DNA of 64,000 nt from Streptococcus pseudopneumoniae (GCF_001073085.1 NZ_JVFV01000033.1:1-64000), one strand, 5' to 3'. Counted from the stretch's first letter, positions 1 to 8,202 are shown. Numbers and translations: made by a program. The notes: generated from the letters alone by a model not told the origin.

Positions 1-270
1 CAAAATCCTAGCAAAGATCCGATTCGTCGCTTTCAAGATTTTCTTCCCATGAAGGATCATAGTTACCAATTGGTTCTGGATTCGATTGTCGCAGACTATC
101 CTTTGACTGTAGAGGAGGCTAGTCGCTTGTACCAGCATCTATTTATCTACTCACACGGGATGGCCTCTATGGTTGCTTCTGGTATTTATCAATTCAGCAT
201 GGAAGAAGTAATTGGATTACTGACAGAGGTTTGTCAATCGCTCATCAAAGAAATGGTAGGAAAGAAATGA
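1..270 (+). CDS. TetR-family regulator, C-terminal part (5' end outside window)
   Basis: The frame is open from the first base and ends at a TGA at 268-270, so only about the last 89 residues are present. The visible part is helical, with no enzyme motif, and resembles the ligand-binding C-terminal half of TetR-type repressors; the DNA-binding half would lie left of the window. It overlaps the next gene in an ATGA junction, so it is cotranscribed with the ABC transporter that follows, and local control of that transporter is a fair inference. The family call rests on shape and context, not on a diagnostic motif. Confidence 0.55.
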   Translation, partial: QNPSKDPIRRFQDFLPMKDHSYQLVLDSIVADYPLTVEEASRLYQHLFIYSHGMASMVASGIYQFSMEEVIGLLTEVCQSLIKEMVGKK

Positions 271-947
271 TTCAACTAGAAAATGTTCACAAAAGTTACG
301 GCCAGACTAAGGTCTTAAAAGGGATTGATTTGCAGATTCAAGACCAGGATGATGTAGTTATCCTAGGTCCTTCTGGATCAGGCAAGTCAACTCTCTTAAA
401 CGTATTGTCAGGATTAGAGAAGGTAGACGAGGGGCATATCCTCATTCAAGCACAAGATTTATCACAACTCACGGATGCTCAATTGACAGCCTTTAGACGT
501 GAGAAGATTGCCTTTATTTTCCAGCAGTATTATCTATTGCCGAATATAACGGTCAGACAGAATGTAAAGATGGGAGCTGACCTGGCAGACAATCATGATT
601 TTTTGCAGATTATCGAGGATTTGGGACTTGGCGATAAGCTGGACAAGTATCCGAGTGAATTGTCAGGTGGGGAACAACAGAGAGTCTCCATTGCTCGGGC
701 CTTGGCCAAAAAGCCAGAGATTCTTTTCTTAGATGAGCCGACGGGAGCCCTGGATGAAGAAACGGGGCGCAAGATTCTCGACTATATCTGGAAGTTAAAG
801 AAAAAGCTTGGTTTTACCCTCATCATGGTGACGCACAACCAAAATATTGCGGATATGGCCAGAACCATCATTCGTGTCAATAGCGGCAATATCACCGAAG
901 TTGTGACCAATGATCAGCCTCAGACTGCCTATGAGATTGGATGGTAA
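267..947 (+). CDS. ABC transporter ATP-binding protein, MacB/LolD type
   Basis: Nucleotide-binding subunit of 226 residues with Walker [10 protein letters not shown] (34-42), signature LSGGEQQRV (132-140), Walker B ILFLDEP (152-158) and a switch histidine in VTHNQ. An earlier in-frame start at 231 exists, but the ATG at 267 has a GGTAGGAAAG ribosome site and overlaps the upstream stop, as expected in an operon. It should power the FtsX-like permease 3 bases downstream. MacB/LolD-type transporters act on peptides, lipids or antimicrobials at the membrane; the substrate cannot be read here. Confidence 0.9.
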   Translation: MIQLENVHKSYGQTKVLKGIDLQIQDQDDVVILGPSGSGKSTLLNVLSGLEKVDEGHILIQAQDLSQLTDAQLTAFRREKIAFIFQQYYLLPNITVRQNVKMGADLADNHDFLQIIEDLGLGDKLDKYPSELSGGEQQRVSIARALAKKPEILFLDEPTGALDEETGRKILDYIWKLKKKLGFTLIMVTHNQNIADMARTIIRVNSGNITEVVTNDQPQTAYEIGW

Positions 948-950
948 GCC

Positions 951-2096
951 ATGTTTTCAGTAAAAGATATTCGAAAATTAGTTGTCGTCAGTATTATTGG
1001 GGCCTGTGCCGTATTTGTGGCCAATCTCTTCTTGAATTTTTACCTGGATATCGAGCAGTTGGAGATTTCTAAAACCAATCCGATGATTCAGACCTACTAT
1101 GATGCCCAGGTTTCGCTTTCCTGGATGGTGGCCATGGTCAGTGGGGTTGTCTTGTCCTTAACATCGATCCTTCTCATGTGTTTTTATATCAAACAATTTG
1201 TCGATGACCACAAGGAACAATTAGGAATTTTAAAGGCCTTGGGTTATAGCAATGGCCAGTTGGCTAAACGATTTTGGGCTTTTGGACTAAGTTTTGGAGT
1301 TGGAGCGCTTCTTGGCTATTTAGCTTCCTTTCTCATGATGGGACATTTTTATGACTTTCGCAATGAGAGGGGGATTTTGCCAGAAATTACCATTCATTTT
1401 CACTGGCAGCTCTTGGTCGCTTTAGTGATACTGCCAACGACTTTCTTTATGGTTCTTGCAATTGGCTATGCTAGAAGACAACTACAAACTCCGGCCCTTC
1501 GCCTATTGAAAAAATCCCCAACACCGATTAAGGTCAAAAGGAAAAAAAGTGCTCCTAAGAAAGAAAAATCCTTCCTAAAAGAGCTGTCTTCGTCGCTGAT
1601 TTGGGGGAGAAAATCGATCCTGTTTTTTGTGGTCTTTGGCTCCATGTGTTTCGCGGCCATGGTTCAATTGTCCTTTGGCCTAAGGGACTACACAGATGAC
1701 ATCATCCAAACCATGATGATCATGATTGGCTTGATCCTTTCTTTCTCTATTCTCTTTTTGTCATTGGGGATTGTCGTCTCAGAAAGTCGCGAAACCTTGG
1801 CTCTTATGAAGGCTTTTGGCTACACAGATCGTGAATGCCAAGGTCATATCCTATCTCCCTATCGTTTCTGGGCCTATCTAGGATTTGTTCTTGGGACGGC
1901 TTATCAGTACAGTATCATGGAAATCTTGATCGGTGTGATCAAAGATACGGTTCCTGAAAAGATTGAGCATCACTTTGATGGGAATGTTTGCTTCTGGACT
2001 TTGATCGGTTTTGCTGTGGTTTATGAAAGCCTCTTTTATCTATCCAACAGAAAACTCAAAAAACAAACGATTAAAGAAGTTCTCTTAGCTGAATAA
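951..2096 (+). CDS. ABC transporter permease with FtsX-like domains
   Basis: A 381-residue membrane protein. A first segment lies near residues 10-30, and two FtsX-like blocks (about 55-180 and 220-380) each have three hydrophobic helices. Between them is a basic linker (about 185-210) rich in Lys, with KRKKSAPKKEK. The cytoplasmic coupling sequences KEQLGILKALGY and SRETLALMKAFGY are typical of FtsX/MacB permeases. It has no large extracellular domain, unlike the permease at 4729-6744. It follows the ATPase by 3 bases and ends at a terminator. The substrate is unknown. Confidence 0.85.
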   Translation: MFSVKDIRKLVVVSIIGACAVFVANLFLNFYLDIEQLEISKTNPMIQTYYDAQVSLSWMVAMVSGVVLSLTSILLMCFYIKQFVDDHKEQLGILKALGYSNGQLAKRFWAFGLSFGVGALLGYLASFLMMGHFYDFRNERGILPEITIHFHWQLLVALVILPTTFFMVLAIGYARRQLQTPALRLLKKSPTPIKVKRKKSAPKKEKSFLKELSSSLIWGRKSILFFVVFGSMCFAAMVQLSFGLRDYTDDIIQTMMIMIGLILSFSILFLSLGIVVSESRETLALMKAFGYTDRECQGHILSPYRFWAYLGFVLGTAYQYSIMEILIGVIKDTVPEKIEHHFDGNVCFWTLIGFAVVYESLFYLSNRKLKKQTIKEVLLAE

Positions 2097-2101
2097 ATAG
2101 A

Positions 2102-2126
2102 GAAGGTTGGATTATCCAGCCTTTTT
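2102..2126 (+). terminator. Rho-independent terminator of the TetR/ABC operon
   Basis: GAAGGTTGGA and TCCAGCCTTTTT form a hairpin with one G-U pair and a T run, directly after the permease stop. Confidence 0.8.
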
Positions 2127-2185
2127 CTTTATGTGACTTTCATTCCGTCTCGCTCCGTTAGGGGCGAGATAAAAAATACTAAATT

Positions 2186-2270
2186 ATTTTTAAAAATGAA
2201 CTTGTGATAATTGCCTTCAATTAAACATTTTGAATTTTCTTTGTCTTTCTTTACATTTCTAAAATGCCGA
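2186..2270. repeat. att-like direct repeat, left copy (tRNA-Thr 3' tip plus flank)
   Basis: About 85 bases resemble 9282-9367. A 24-base run at 2231-2254 is identical to 9327-9350, and both copies end in AAAATGCCGA, whose last six bases are the complement of the tRNA-Thr 3' end (TCGGCA). There is no tRNA body here. Two such copies about 7.1 kb apart around accessory genes look like the ends of an element integrated at a tRNA gene. Confidence 0.6.
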
Positions 2271-2473
2271 AAAAAGTATCACAGAAGTAAAAATGCCATC
2301 CGAAGGTGGCCAATATAACTTACAAAATTAGTAATCCGTCTGATAAAGTTTTTTATACAAACCATTTTTCAGATACCATAAACATAATGATTTTCTCCTT
2401 AATTACTAATAGATTATCAAATATACCGTTTATTAGAATGAGTAATATGTGAAATTTTTGTAAATAAATTAAA

Positions 2474-2496
2474 AAAGCTACATCTTCTGCAGCTTT
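2474..2496 (-). terminator. Terminator after the two-component system
   Basis: AAAGCT/AGCTTT arms, followed on the minus strand by a run of six T. It abuts the response-regulator stop. Confidence 0.7.
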
Positions 2497-3093
2497 CTAA
2501 TCTGGTGGAAAATAACCCAACTGCTCAGCGATATGAATCGCCTCCTGCCTGTTAGTCACTCCCAATTTTGAAAAGATATTGGCCAAGTGATTGGAAACTG
2601 TACGTTTACTCACATAGACCTTGTCACAGACATCATCAATGGTCAAGCCATTTCTAACCAGTTCTAGTATCTCGATTTCTCGTGGTGTTAGCACCTCTAC
2701 CATCACTTCATCTGAAAAAACCTTACCACCTATATAAATCTTTTCCAGTTTTTTCACCAACTCATCTGGGTCCATACTTTTGTCCAGAAAGCCATAAGCC
2801 CCCATAACTTTAGCTCGGTGTTCATACATTTTTTTACTGTAACCTGTCAAAATCACAACCTTACTAGAACAACCATTGTCGATAATCTCTTGTGCCAAGG
2901 TCAGCCCATCATCTTGATACAGACTCGTCAGGTTGATGTCAATCAAAATAATGTCGTAGTCATTAAAAGCAATCTCCGAAATAGTCGAAAAATTATCCAC
3001 TAACTGGACCTTTTTAATGTTTTCCGATAACTCTAAAATCATCTTGATACTTTGGCTAAATAATTTATGATCATCAATTAACAAAATTTTCAT
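2497..3093 (-). CDS. LuxR/NarL-type response regulator
   Basis: 198 residues. The receiver domain has the acidic pair LIDDH (5-9), the probable phospho-acceptor D52 in LIDINL, and the conserved Lys in FLDKSM. The C-terminal LuxR-type HTH (about 137-195) begins LTPREIEILEL and contains SKRTVSNHL. I start at the ATG at 3093 (MKILLIDD), where the receiver fold begins. It overlaps the histidine-kinase end by 20 bases, so the two form one operon. The ABC transporter and lanthipeptide-like genes of the same island are likely targets; this is inference from neighbourhood. Confidence 0.9.
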   Translation of the reverse strand: MKILLIDDHKLFSQSIKMILELSENIKKVQLVDNFSTISEIAFNDYDIILIDINLTSLYQDDGLTLAQEIIDNGCSSKVVILTGYSKKMYEHRAKVMGAYGFLDKSMDPDELVKKLEKIYIGGKVFSDEVMVEVLTPREIEILELVRNGLTIDDVCDKVYVSKRTVSNHLANIFSKLGVTNRQEAIHIAEQLGYFPPD

Positions 3094-4648
3094 AACACAA
3101 CTCCTTATCAATCGGGAGAGTAATTTCTACACGAAATTTCTTATTATTTTCAAAAATCTGCATTTGACCACCTAAAACACTAATTTTATTAGACATATTT
3201 TTCAAGCCATAACCTAAGGATTTTTCTGTTTGAAGGCAGTCATTTTCAGAAATGATAAAAACAGCGTCATCATGCACATCAATCTTCAAAGAAATCCTTC
3301 CACCACTAGCGTACTTAACGGCATTGGTCGCCAACTCCTCAACCAGACGATAGGCAATTTTATCGTAAGGAGATAAAAGCCTAAAGTGGGCAGGAAACTG
3401 TGTGACGACTTCATTTTCTGCGTGATAGCGTTTGACAATCCGATTAATCAGCCCTTGATACTGGATGTCTAACTGCTCGTCTGTTTCTACCATTGGCTGA
3501 TAATAATCCATCCGCTCACGAATCCGCTGAACTAACTCCTCTGTTACCAGATTGATCTGTTCACCAAAAGCTTGATTGCTACTATATTTATTGAAATTTT
3601 TTATTGCCATCACATTTTGCAGGATTTCATTGTGAAGAAATTCGGAGAACTGTTGTTCTGTATCTTCATTTGCTAGCAGATTTTTCACCATACGGTTACG
3701 CTTTAAAAAGAGAACTTTTACATAATCCCTAGAATCTAGCATTTCAGCAGAACGAAAGAGGCGAATCAATTCTTCCGAACAAATCCCGAACAATAGTAAC
3801 ACGATATTCAAGACCAAAAAGCTCGTGTTTAAGTCTAGACGAAAGATGATGAAAATACCTACTAACAAAAACATAACCAGTAAAAACAAGTGTGAAAAAG
3901 CTTTTATATAGGACAATTTCAACTCTGATACCTTTTTTTGAAGAGAGCTGACAATCGTTTTGAAGTGTAAAAAAGCTAAGATACCAAGAATTTCTAGATA
4001 CCAGACTAGATTCATCACTCCTGAGCCCGTCGTATTGATATACAAAAAGAAATAAGAAAGAGGCAATATCAAAGCTAATATCCACAAATTTCGTCTCTGA
4101 TACTTGAGTTTACTTTTCAACTCTTTATGATATAAAATCAGTAAAATCAAGGGAACAAGGTTTAAAAAGAAAGACGCAAACAAGGACAGAAATAGAAAAA
4201 TTGAAGGACTTAACAGATACGAACTAATGGTGATTAGTGTCAACACAAAGGACACACTCAACAGTTCTTCTCCTATTTTCTCTCCCAGAAAGATAATAGA
4301 CAGAGAACTATACACCAATAAAAAAGAGTTGAGCGGATGAAGAATATCAAAAAAGTGCAACAGGGTGCTCGCAACTCCTTGATTATATATGGATTGCCAG
4401 CTAATGAGAAACATCATCAGGAGCAACCAAAGTTTCAACTCACTATACCGAAAGGTCACAATATTACAAATATAGCTAAATACAATTAAAGCAATAATCA
4501 GCAATAAAACCATCTGCAAGGAAAAATCTGTCGAAAAGTCCAGAGGGATCCTATGATAAATATAAATCATTAAAGCTAGATGATTCAAAATCGTCAACCA
4601 CCACAATAAAAGTGAGTTTTTCGAGAACAATTTGACAAACTGTTTCAT
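3074..4648 (-). CDS. Multi-spanning sensor histidine kinase
   Basis: 524 residues. The first 300 or so are almost entirely hydrophobic, about eight to ten membrane helices with short loops, and there is no extracellular sensor domain. A HisKA_3-like phosphorylation box follows (FLHNEILQNV, His near 340), then an HATPase domain with the N box LVEELATNAVKYA and a G box with GYGLKNM. Kinases of this class pair with LuxR-type regulators, as found immediately downstream. The AGGAAG ribosome site supports the ATG. The architecture differs from the two-helix BceS-type kinases that usually partner BceAB-like transporters, so a peptide or lipid signal within the membrane is plausible but unproven. Confidence 0.88.
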   Translation of the reverse strand: MKQFVKLFSKNSLLLWWLTILNHLALMIYIYHRIPLDFSTDFSLQMVLLLIIALIVFSYICNIVTFRYSELKLWLLLMMFLISWQSIYNQGVASTLLHFFDILHPLNSFLLVYSSLSIIFLGEKIGEELLSVSFVLTLITISSYLLSPSIFLFLSLFASFFLNLVPLILLILYHKELKSKLKYQRRNLWILALILPLSYFFLYINTTGSGVMNLVWYLEILGILAFLHFKTIVSSLQKKVSELKLSYIKAFSHLFLLVMFLLVGIFIIFRLDLNTSFLVLNIVLLLFGICSEELIRLFRSAEMLDSRDYVKVLFLKRNRMVKNLLANEDTEQQFSEFLHNEILQNVMAIKNFNKYSSNQAFGEQINLVTEELVQRIRERMDYYQPMVETDEQLDIQYQGLINRIVKRYHAENEVVTQFPAHFRLLSPYDKIAYRLVEELATNAVKYASGGRISLKIDVHDDAVFIISENDCLQTEKSLGYGLKNMSNKISVLGGQMQIFENNKKFRVEITLPIDKELCYENFVN

Positions 4649-4690
4649 ATGTATCTACTTCCTGAACTACTTTAATATTATTATAACACA

Positions 4691-4723
4691 ATACCAGAAT
4701 TGCAGGATAGGCAACTCTGGTAT
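4691..4723 (-). terminator. Hairpin between ABC permease and histidine kinase
   Basis: ATACCAGA and TCTGGTAT arms with an inner TTGC/GCAA pairing, directly after the permease stop on the minus strand. The T tract is weak. A TATAAT at the kinase side (4680-4685) suggests the two-component system has its own promoter here, so the hairpin could also be an operator. Confidence 0.5.
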
Positions 4724-4728
4724 TTGAC

Positions 4729-6744
4729 TTAATTTTCAATAATTTGCCAACTTACTCTGTAAGTCACTAGCAAGTAAAGGACAAAGAGTAAAACCGCTAC
4801 TCCCAGATAGGTGATATCAATAGAAATGCTGGTATTAGCGAAATTCTCAAAATAGCCCAAAAGAGCGGTACTCAAGGCAAATGCTAGCGGACCCGCGATG
4901 ACCAGCGGAACCAAGAAATAACTTAGAATCTGTTGCAAAAGAATAGAGCGATTTTGCTTCCTCTTATTCCCAAGAAGATATAAGATTTGATAATCATTGA
5001 CACTATCCAAAGCACTTGTAGAAGTTTGAAGGGACAAGATACTGAGGGAAATAATGATAAAAATAACACTGACAAAAATCATGACAAAGACAATGACGCC
5101 CATAAATCCAAGATAAATCTCAAAAATTCTTCCTTTGGTTTGATAGGTGAACGGATTCAACTCTGCTCCATCACGAGTGAAGTAGTATTTTTCTATCCAC
5201 TGACTTAAGAATGTTTCTACTTTCCGTTTGTCGATATTTTCTTTGAAATTGGCAACATAGGTCGTGTGGTCTTCCGTCAATCCAACTACTACCCTATCTG
5301 GTACAATTAAGGTTCCTGTGTCATTTGTACCCACTGACGATAAAAAGTAAACTGTTTCAAGTGGCTTTGAAGACGCAAGATTAAGAGAATAACCGTTAAT
5401 CATGAGGTTTTTTGTCGTTAATAGAAAGTCCTGAATCTGCTTGGCAGTTCCTTTATAGTTAGCATTGACCAGAAATTGGTTATCTGCCAAGTCAACCGCT
5501 TTTTCCCCTTGCAGTTTGCGGAGATGATTGTAGGCAGAAATTCCTAAAATCGGTACTTTTGATTCAGGAAGTTCCTTATCATGCGCCCAGAGATTGCTAG
5601 TATCAATCAAATCTTTATAGATTAAATCACTAGAATAGATAGGATAGCTGTACTCCTCTTTGATGAGGTTAAAGTCAAATCCATCTGCTTTTAATCTGTC
5701 TTTGACAGATTCCTGAGAAAACTGGAACTCCTGACCACGATAGAGATTGACAGTTACATCATAAGGTGAGTATTTGTTCAGCTCTCGGTTCATAGTCGTA
5801 TAGGCACTACCACTAAAAACTAGTAAGCTGAGAGCCAGTGTCAAGGTCAAGGATAAGACAGCCAACGTGACCGAATTACTATCAGCTTGTTTTGAAAATT
5901 GACGGATTTTAAAAGTGTTTAATTTGTTATAGTAGGTTTGAGGCAGTTTTCTAAGGGAAACCAAGATAAAATGGCTCAAGGTATTGTAAAATAAAATCAC
6001 AAAAATCACGAAGACAGATACCAGCAAGATACCCCAGCTTTTCAAGAATGATAGATGGTGATAGTCTGAAAAATAGAGAGCACCAAAACCGATAACAGCT
6101 GTCGAAAGAATAAAGAGAAGTGCTTGAAGAACTGGCTTGCCTTTTGCCAAGACAGATTTCTTGATCCCATTTTCTTGAATGAGTGCAATGATATTTTGCT
6201 TTCTAAAGGTAAGAATGTCCATGACACCAACAATAAAACTGGTTACCAAATAGGAATAAACTAGTAAGATGACAGACTTGCTATCAAAAAAAAGCAGACT
6301 ACCAAAGTAATTGGCCATAAAAAACTCAGATGCAACCTTAGATAGAATGACCAGTAAAATCAAGCCAAGCAAGAAACCTAGAATCAAGGAAAAGATATTG
6401 ACCAGCATGGTTTCAAAGAACAGGGTACGGATAATCTGCTTCTTCTTCATTCCCAGCGTTGCATAAAGTCCCAGCTCTTTCTTACGCCGTCCCAGGACAA
6501 AGTTTGTGGAATAAACGACGAGAAAGGCAATCGCCGATAGAATCAGATAGGAAAGCAAGCCCATGTACTGACTCATCACCGTCGTTAACATTTCCTTTGC
6601 CCCTGATAAACTTTGCATCACTGGATGGCTTGGTAAAGCATTAAAAGCATAGAGCAAGCTATAAATCAAGGTTAGACTGAAAAAGTAGATGGTGTAAGTC
6701 TGTAAATTTCGAAATACATTTCGTAAAATTAATTTTGGATACAT
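4729..6744 (-). CDS. BceB-like ABC permease, FtsX family, antimicrobial-peptide type
   Basis: 671 residues, the usual length of BceB/VraG-type permeases. It has a first membrane helix (17-37), an FtsX block, further helices to about residue 310, then a large extracellular domain (about 315-540), and a second FtsX block with helices near 555-580, 610-630 and 640-665. The loop RRKKELGLYATLGMKKKQI is the coupling region. Its ATPase lies 12 bases upstream; the AGGAGG site decides the start. Family members expel or detach bacitracin, lantibiotics and other lipid II binders. Next to lanthipeptide-like genes, an immunity role is the best inference. Confidence 0.88.
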   Translation of the reverse strand: MYPKLILRNVFRNLQTYTIYFFSLTLIYSLLYAFNALPSHPVMQSLSGAKEMLTTVMSQYMGLLSYLILSAIAFLVVYSTNFVLGRRKKELGLYATLGMKKKQIIRTLFFETMLVNIFSLILGFLLGLILLVILSKVASEFFMANYFGSLLFFDSKSVILLVYSYLVTSFIVGVMDILTFRKQNIIALIQENGIKKSVLAKGKPVLQALLFILSTAVIGFGALYFSDYHHLSFLKSWGILLVSVFVIFVILFYNTLSHFILVSLRKLPQTYYNKLNTFKIRQFSKQADSNSVTLAVLSLTLTLALSLLVFSGSAYTTMNRELNKYSPYDVTVNLYRGQEFQFSQESVKDRLKADGFDFNLIKEEYSYPIYSSDLIYKDLIDTSNLWAHDKELPESKVPILGISAYNHLRKLQGEKAVDLADNQFLVNANYKGTAKQIQDFLLTTKNLMINGYSLNLASSKPLETVYFLSSVGTNDTGTLIVPDRVVVGLTEDHTTYVANFKENIDKRKVETFLSQWIEKYYFTRDGAELNPFTYQTKGRIFEIYLGFMGVIVFVMIFVSVIFIIISLSILSLQTSTSALDSVNDYQILYLLGNKRKQNRSILLQQILSYFLVPLVIAGPLAFALSTALLGYFENFANTSISIDITYLGVAVLLFVLYLLVTYRVSWQIIEN

Positions 6745-6756
6745 ACTCTCTTCCTC

Positions 6757-7494
6757 CTATCTGGTACGGCTGTAAATCTCTTGCAAATACTGTTCATTAG
6801 ATAAGCTGTTACGTTCCAAATCATCCATAATCTTTCCATCGCTAAGTAGCACCATCCGTGAAGAGTACTTGGCTGCGGCAGGGTCATGCGTAACCAGTAA
6901 AATGGTAATACCAAAACTTTTATTGATTTCCTGCAAAAGTGCCATCAGTTTTTCAGAATTGGCAGAGTCCAAGGCTCCTGTCGGCTCATCTGCGATAATC
7001 AGTTTAGAATCATCAATCAAGGCTCTAGCAGTTGCCACACGTTGTCGCTGGCCACCTGATAACTGATTAGGAAACTTATCTTTTAAGTTTTGAATGGCCA
7101 ACTTATCCAAAATTTCCTCAATCTTATCCTGATTTTTTTTGATATTTTTCCCCTGAATTTGAAGAGGTAGAATGATATTTTCATAGACCGTCAAGGTTTC
7201 CACCAAGTTGTAGGCTTGAAAAATATAGGAAATGTTTTTAGCACGATAGTCAGCTAGTTCATTTTCCTTGGCATGGATGATGTCAAAATCTTCAAATCGA
7301 ATCTCACCTGATGTTGGTTTATCAATCGTTGAAATACAGTTGAGGAGTGTTGTTTTTCCACTACCACTGGCACCCATAATTGCCAGAAATTCACCTTTTT
7401 CAACGGACAAGTTCACATCTAATAAAGCATGAACGATATTATCCCCTTGACCAAATGTTTTCGTTAATCCTGTCACAATAAGCTGTTTCATCAT
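6757..7494 (-). CDS. BceA-like ABC transporter ATP-binding protein
   Basis: 245 residues with Walker A GASGSGKTT (about 41-49), the Q loop in IFQAYNL, signature LSGGQRQRV, Walker B LIIADEP, and VTHDP at the switch. The first of two adjacent ATG codons is preceded by CGGAGG at good spacing. It forms an operon with the 671-residue permease, and the promoter at 7525-7552 fits this unit. With the permease it should confer resistance or immunity to a peptide that targets the cell envelope; that function is inferred from family and neighbours. Confidence 0.92.
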   Translation of the reverse strand: MMKQLIVTGLTKTFGQGDNIVHALLDVNLSVEKGEFLAIMGASGSGKTTLLNCISTIDKPTSGEIRFEDFDIIHAKENELADYRAKNISYIFQAYNLVETLTVYENIILPLQIQGKNIKKNQDKIEEILDKLAIQNLKDKFPNQLSGGQRQRVATARALIDDSKLIIADEPTGALDSANSEKLMALLQEINKSFGITILLVTHDPAAAKYSSRMVLLSDGKIMDDLERNSLSNEQYLQEIYSRTR

Positions 7495-7524
7495 TTCATT
7501 CCTCCGTTTCTTTATTACTCTCTC

Positions 7525-7552
7525 ATTATACGGTTTCTTTCAAGGTTTTCCA
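7525..7552 (-). promoter_or_regulatory. Promoter of the BceAB-like operon
   Basis: Minus-strand -35 TGGAAA (7547-7552), 16-base spacer, -10 TATAAT (7525-7530), about 25 bases upstream of the ATPase gene. Confidence 0.6.
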
Positions 7553-7582
7553 TGAGTATTTTGTGCAATATATTCAAGTTAT

Positions 7583-7612
7583 AAAAAACCGATACCTTTT
7601 TCAGGTATCGGT
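7583..7612 (-). terminator. Terminator of the lanthipeptide-like transcription unit
   Basis: Perfect 9-bp stem ACCGATACC/GGTATCGGT followed on the minus strand by TTTTTTAT. It separates the small-peptide unit from the ABC operon. Confidence 0.85.
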
Positions 7613-7621
7613 CGATGTTGA

Positions 7622-7729
7622 TTATTTGCGATCGTTTCTTTTTTTCATAAAGTAAACAATCCCTATGACAATAACTCCTAAGACCAGTACAGGTGCATAG
7701 AATTCTAGTGTTCCAATAATTCCTTCCAT
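7622..7729 (-). CDS. 35-residue single-helix membrane peptide
   Basis: The ORF begins MEGIIGTLEFYAPVLVLGVI and ends YFMKKRNDRK. It has one strongly hydrophobic helix (about 12-28) and a basic cytoplasmic-type tail. Ribosome site AGGAG, ATG at 7729, TAA at 7622-7624, then a strong terminator. It lies 31 bases downstream of the first lanthipeptide-like gene in the same transcript. I do not recognise a family. Small membrane peptides in bacteriocin operons are often immunity peptides, so that is the leading guess; a toxin-like or regulatory peptide is the alternative. Confidence 0.6.
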   Translation of the reverse strand: MEGIIGTLEFYAPVLVLGVIVIGIVYFMKKRNDRK

Positions 7730-7760
7730 TTTATTCTCCTATCAAAAAATAGAGGTAGTT

Positions 7761-7937
7761 TTATCCACAGCGCACGTTTGGCGAAGTACATTCAGAAGAA
7801 TATGTAAACCACCAACCACAGCGACCTTGTACTGTTAATCTAACAGTCGTACCTCACCCAGCAGTATATTTAATATTTAACTCTTGGCTATTAATTTCAT
7901 AATCCAAAGAATCAATCTCAAAATGGTCTTGTTTCAT
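7761..7937 (-). pseudogene. Lanthipeptide-like precursor 1, interrupted by in-frame TGA
   Basis: From the ATG at 7937, with a GAGGAG site, the frame reads a 27-residue leader starting MKQDHFEIDSLDYEINSQEL and ending IKYTAG. A TGA follows at 7854-7856, then the same frame continues GTTVRLTVQGRCGWWFTYSS and ECTSPNVRCG to a TAA at 7761-7763. The distal part is rich in Cys, Ser and Thr, with a SxEC motif as in several lantibiotics. Its core aligns with the second gene (GRCG...FT.S.EC....NVRC). Without the stop the product would be 58 residues. No lanthionine synthetase is in the window, so this looks like a relic, unless the stop is a sequencing error. Confidence 0.7.
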
Positions 7938-7954
7938 TTGTATTTCTCCTCGTA

Positions 7955-7983
7955 AATATAACACCAAATCAAAGCGTTGTCAA
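7955..7983 (-). promoter_or_regulatory. Promoter of precursor gene 1
   Basis: Consensus TTGACA (7978-7983), 17-base spacer, TATATT (7955-7960), 18 bases before the ATG region on the minus strand. Confidence 0.75.
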
Positions 7984-8023
7984 AGTTTTGTAATAAAATA
8001 CTAGAATTTTCCTTTTGTTTTAT

Positions 8024-8202
8024 CTAACAACGAACATTATTTGTCGTACACTCATAGGAACAGGTGAAACACAATCCACAGCGACCTGCTAGTGTCATTT
8101 TAAAAGCTATGCACCACTAGCTCCTGATTCCCCGGAAAGTTCTTGGTTTTCAACCTCGAAACTTAGAGAATCAATCTCTGGACGACTTGTATTTTTAGCC
8201 AT
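8024..8202 (-). pseudogene. Lanthipeptide-like precursor 2, frameshifted
   Basis: A GGAGG site precedes the ATG at 8202. The leader reads MAKNTSRPEIDSLSFEVENQ then ELSGESGASGA and hits a TAG. After adding one base near 8107 the frame reads AFKMTLAGRCGLCFTCSYEC and TTNNVRC, ending at a TAG at 8024-8026. The span is 179 bases, one short of 60 codons, so a single-base deletion explains the break; the intact product would be 59 residues. It is clearly paralogous to precursor 1: the leaders share EIDSL and QEL, the cores share GRCG, FT, S.EC and NVRC. Confidence 0.7.

Larger units (their letters stand above)
2097..2496. other. Intergenic region with left island boundary
   Basis: 400 bases without a supportable gene. 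It holds the operon terminator (2102-2126), a GC-rich hairpin with arms TCTCGC/GCGAGA (2148-2170), the repeat shared with the tRNA-Thr flank (2186-2270), and a small GCCATC/GGTGGC hairpin near 2294-2309. The rest is AT-rich and unremarkable. Confidence 0.6.

Noticed and set aside
2145-2172. GC-rich hairpin TCTCGC/GCGAGA as a terminator of the response regulator
   Set aside because: No T run follows on the minus strand and a better terminator abuts the gene at 2474-2496.
7854-7856. Selenocysteine or programmed readthrough at the TGA of precursor 1
   Set aside because: No downstream selenocysteine-type hairpin was evident, streptococci of this group are not known to me to use it, and the second gene is broken by a frameshift instead.
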